5,602 nucleotides of DNA. Source: Evtepia sp. Lineage in GTDB: Bacteria > Bacillota > Clostridia > Oscillospirales > Oscillospiraceae. A model generated the notes under the pieces. That model searched no databases and had not been told where the DNA came from. It saw only the letters and a list, made by a program, of their open reading frames with translations. Below are positions 4,434 to 5,602 of the stretch, piece by piece (the stretch's first letter is position 1; the number at the start of each line of letters is the position of its first letter). Made by a program: the position numbers and the translations under genes. Location of the stretch: NCBI GenBank assembly GCA_029256465.1, contig JAQSXW010000063.1:1-5602 (forward strand). The letters run 5' to 3'.

Positions 4434-5602
4434 TTACAGTTTTGCAATTCTTTTGCCGTATTCTATTGCTGATCTCGTTGCATCTTGATCGGGGTTCCAT
4501 AGATTTTTATAGCCTTCATCCATCATCTGAAAACCTGCATTTTCCATGAGTTCATTCATGACTTTTACGCTTTCTCCGCTCCAGCCATAACATCCAAAAG
4601 CTGCAAACTTTTTATTCTTAAATTTTAGAGATTGCATCAGACTAATGAATCCAGCTACGGAATGCAAAATTCCGTTTGAATACGTCGGAGAACCAATCAT
4701 TACTGCTTTGGATTTGAAAACTTCGGTAATGATATCATTCTCATCATGCTTAGCAATATTATAAACCTTAACAACCACAGTGGGGTCTTCCAGCTCGATG
4801 CCTTCTGCAATCTGTTCTGCCAAAACCTTTGTTCCGTTCCACATCGTATCATAAACGATGGTAATTTGATTTTCCTGATAATCGTTAGCCCACTGAGTAT
4901 ATTTTTCAATAATTTGCAGGGGGTTTTCACGCCAAATGATACCATGGCTTGTCGCAATCATATCAACCTGCAAATTCAAGGACATAATCTCTTCTAGCTT
5001 TTTTCTAAGCATTGCGCTAAATGGGGTTAAAATATTTGCATAATATTTGATTGCTTCGCTAAAAAGGTCACAGGGATCAACTAAGTCATTAAATAGCTTT
5101 TCACTTGCATAATGTTGTCCAAATGCATCATTGCTGAATAGAATATGATCTTTTGTCAAATAAGTTGCCATGCTATCTGGCCAATGCAGCATTCGCATTT
5201 CAACGAAAATTAGTTCTTTTCCATTGCCTACTTCCAGTTTATCCCCCGTCTTGACCATATGGAAATTCCAATCTTGATGAAATTGTCCTTTCAATGATTT
5301 AACTGCGTTCGATGTGCAATAAATAGGCTTATCTGGGATACGCTTCATAAGCTCAGGTAACGCTCCGCTATGATCAATTTCGCCATGATTGACAATAATA
5401 TAATCAATTTGATTCAGGTCAATTTCTTTAGATAAGTTCTCAACAAATTCCTGGGCATATGGAATCCAAACCGTATCAATGAGTACCGTTTTTTCTTCTT
5501 GAATTAAATAAGAATTGTAGGAAGAGCCTTTATGGGTTGAATATTCTTCTCCATGAAACTTCTTTAGCTCCCAATCAACCTTGCCGACCCAATATACATT
5601 GT
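4434..5602 (-). CDS. NorV-like flavodiiron protein core, N-terminus outside the window
   Basis: A second flavodiiron protein with 388 residues visible. The frame is open to the window edge, so the ATG at 5348 is internal, not the start. By alignment from memory with E. coli NorV (GSSYNSYLI, EKxVLIDTV, IPDxPIYCT, MLHWPDSM, LFSNDAFGQHY, YYANILTPF, VDMIATSHG), about seven N-terminal residues are missing. Diiron ligands in visible numbering are H72, E74, D76 and H77 (HGEIDH), H139, D158 and H219. The flavodoxin domain starts near residue 245 with YDTMWNGT (250-257) and has FGCYGWSGES later. It ends at RIAKL, where NorV would continue into its rubredoxin domain. NorV reduces NO to N2O anaerobically; relatives also reduce O2. 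The convergent rubredoxin gene next door is a natural electron donor. The gene is much more AT-rich than fprA. Family is certain; NO versus O2 preference is inferred from similarity only. Confidence 0.93.
   Translation of the reverse strand, partial: NVYWVGKVDWELKKFHGEEYSTHKGSSYNSYLIQEEKTVLIDTVWIPYAQEFVENLSKEIDLNQIDYIIVNHGEIDHSGALPELMKRIPDKPIYCTSNAVKSLKGQFHQDWNFHMVKTGDKLEVGNGKELIFVEMRMLHWPDSMATYLTKDHILFSNDAFGQHYASEKLFNDLVDPCDLFSEAIKYYANILTPFSAMLRKKLEEIMSLNLQVDMIATSHGIIWRENPLQIIEKYTQWANDYQENQITIVYDTMWNGTKVLAEQIAEGIELEDPTVVVKVYNIAKHDENDIITEVFKSKAVMIGSPTYSNGILHSVAGFISLMQSLKFKNKKFAAFGCYGWSGESVKVMNELMENAGFQMMDEGYKNLWNPDQDATRSAIEYGKRIAKL

Noticed and set aside
5346..5348. ATG as start of the NorV-like gene
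   Set aside because: The frame continues upstream to the window edge and encodes the essential HGEIDH ligand motif and the expected N-terminal strands.

Overview
The window looks like chromosome from an anaerobic, probably butyrate-forming or amino-acid-fermenting member of the Clostridia. The reasons are two flavodiiron proteins, rubredoxins, a short-chain-type acyl-CoA dehydrogenase, strong AGGAGG ribosome sites and a TTG start. The genus cannot be read from the sequence. The central genes are GC-rich, while the gene at the right end is clearly AT-rich.

Layout, left to right. Positions 1-130 hold the end of something transcribed rightward, closed by an intrinsic terminator at 91-130. I see no supported gene in 131-271. 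From 4009 leftward runs a minus-strand cluster: an Rrf2-family regulator (3954-3544), a three-domain fusion of acyl-CoA dehydrogenase, EtfA FAD domain and rubredoxin (3472-1562), and a flavodiiron protein, FprA (1546-332), closed by a strong terminator (272-322). A 50-residue rubredoxin missed by long-ORF calling is read rightward (4183-4335), divergent from the regulator. It converges on a second flavodiiron protein (4434 to the right edge, N-terminus outside), which resembles the core of the nitric oxide reductase NorV without its rubredoxin tail.

How the genes may work together (inference). The fusion would take electrons from an acyl-CoA onto its FAD, pass them through the tethered EtfA-type FAD domain to its own rubredoxin iron, and hand them to FprA, which reduces O2 to water (or NO to N2O). 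This would be a compact acyl-CoA-driven oxygen or NO scavenging chain that avoids soluble EtfAB and NADH:rubredoxin reductase. The Rrf2 protein has three cysteines in the usual cluster-binding region, so it is a plausible O2/NO/iron-sulfur sensor. Two matching operator-like sequences, one in its own promoter and one just upstream of the fusion gene, suggest that it controls both. The stand-alone rubredoxin and the NorV-like protein form a neighbouring second set with the same kind of function.
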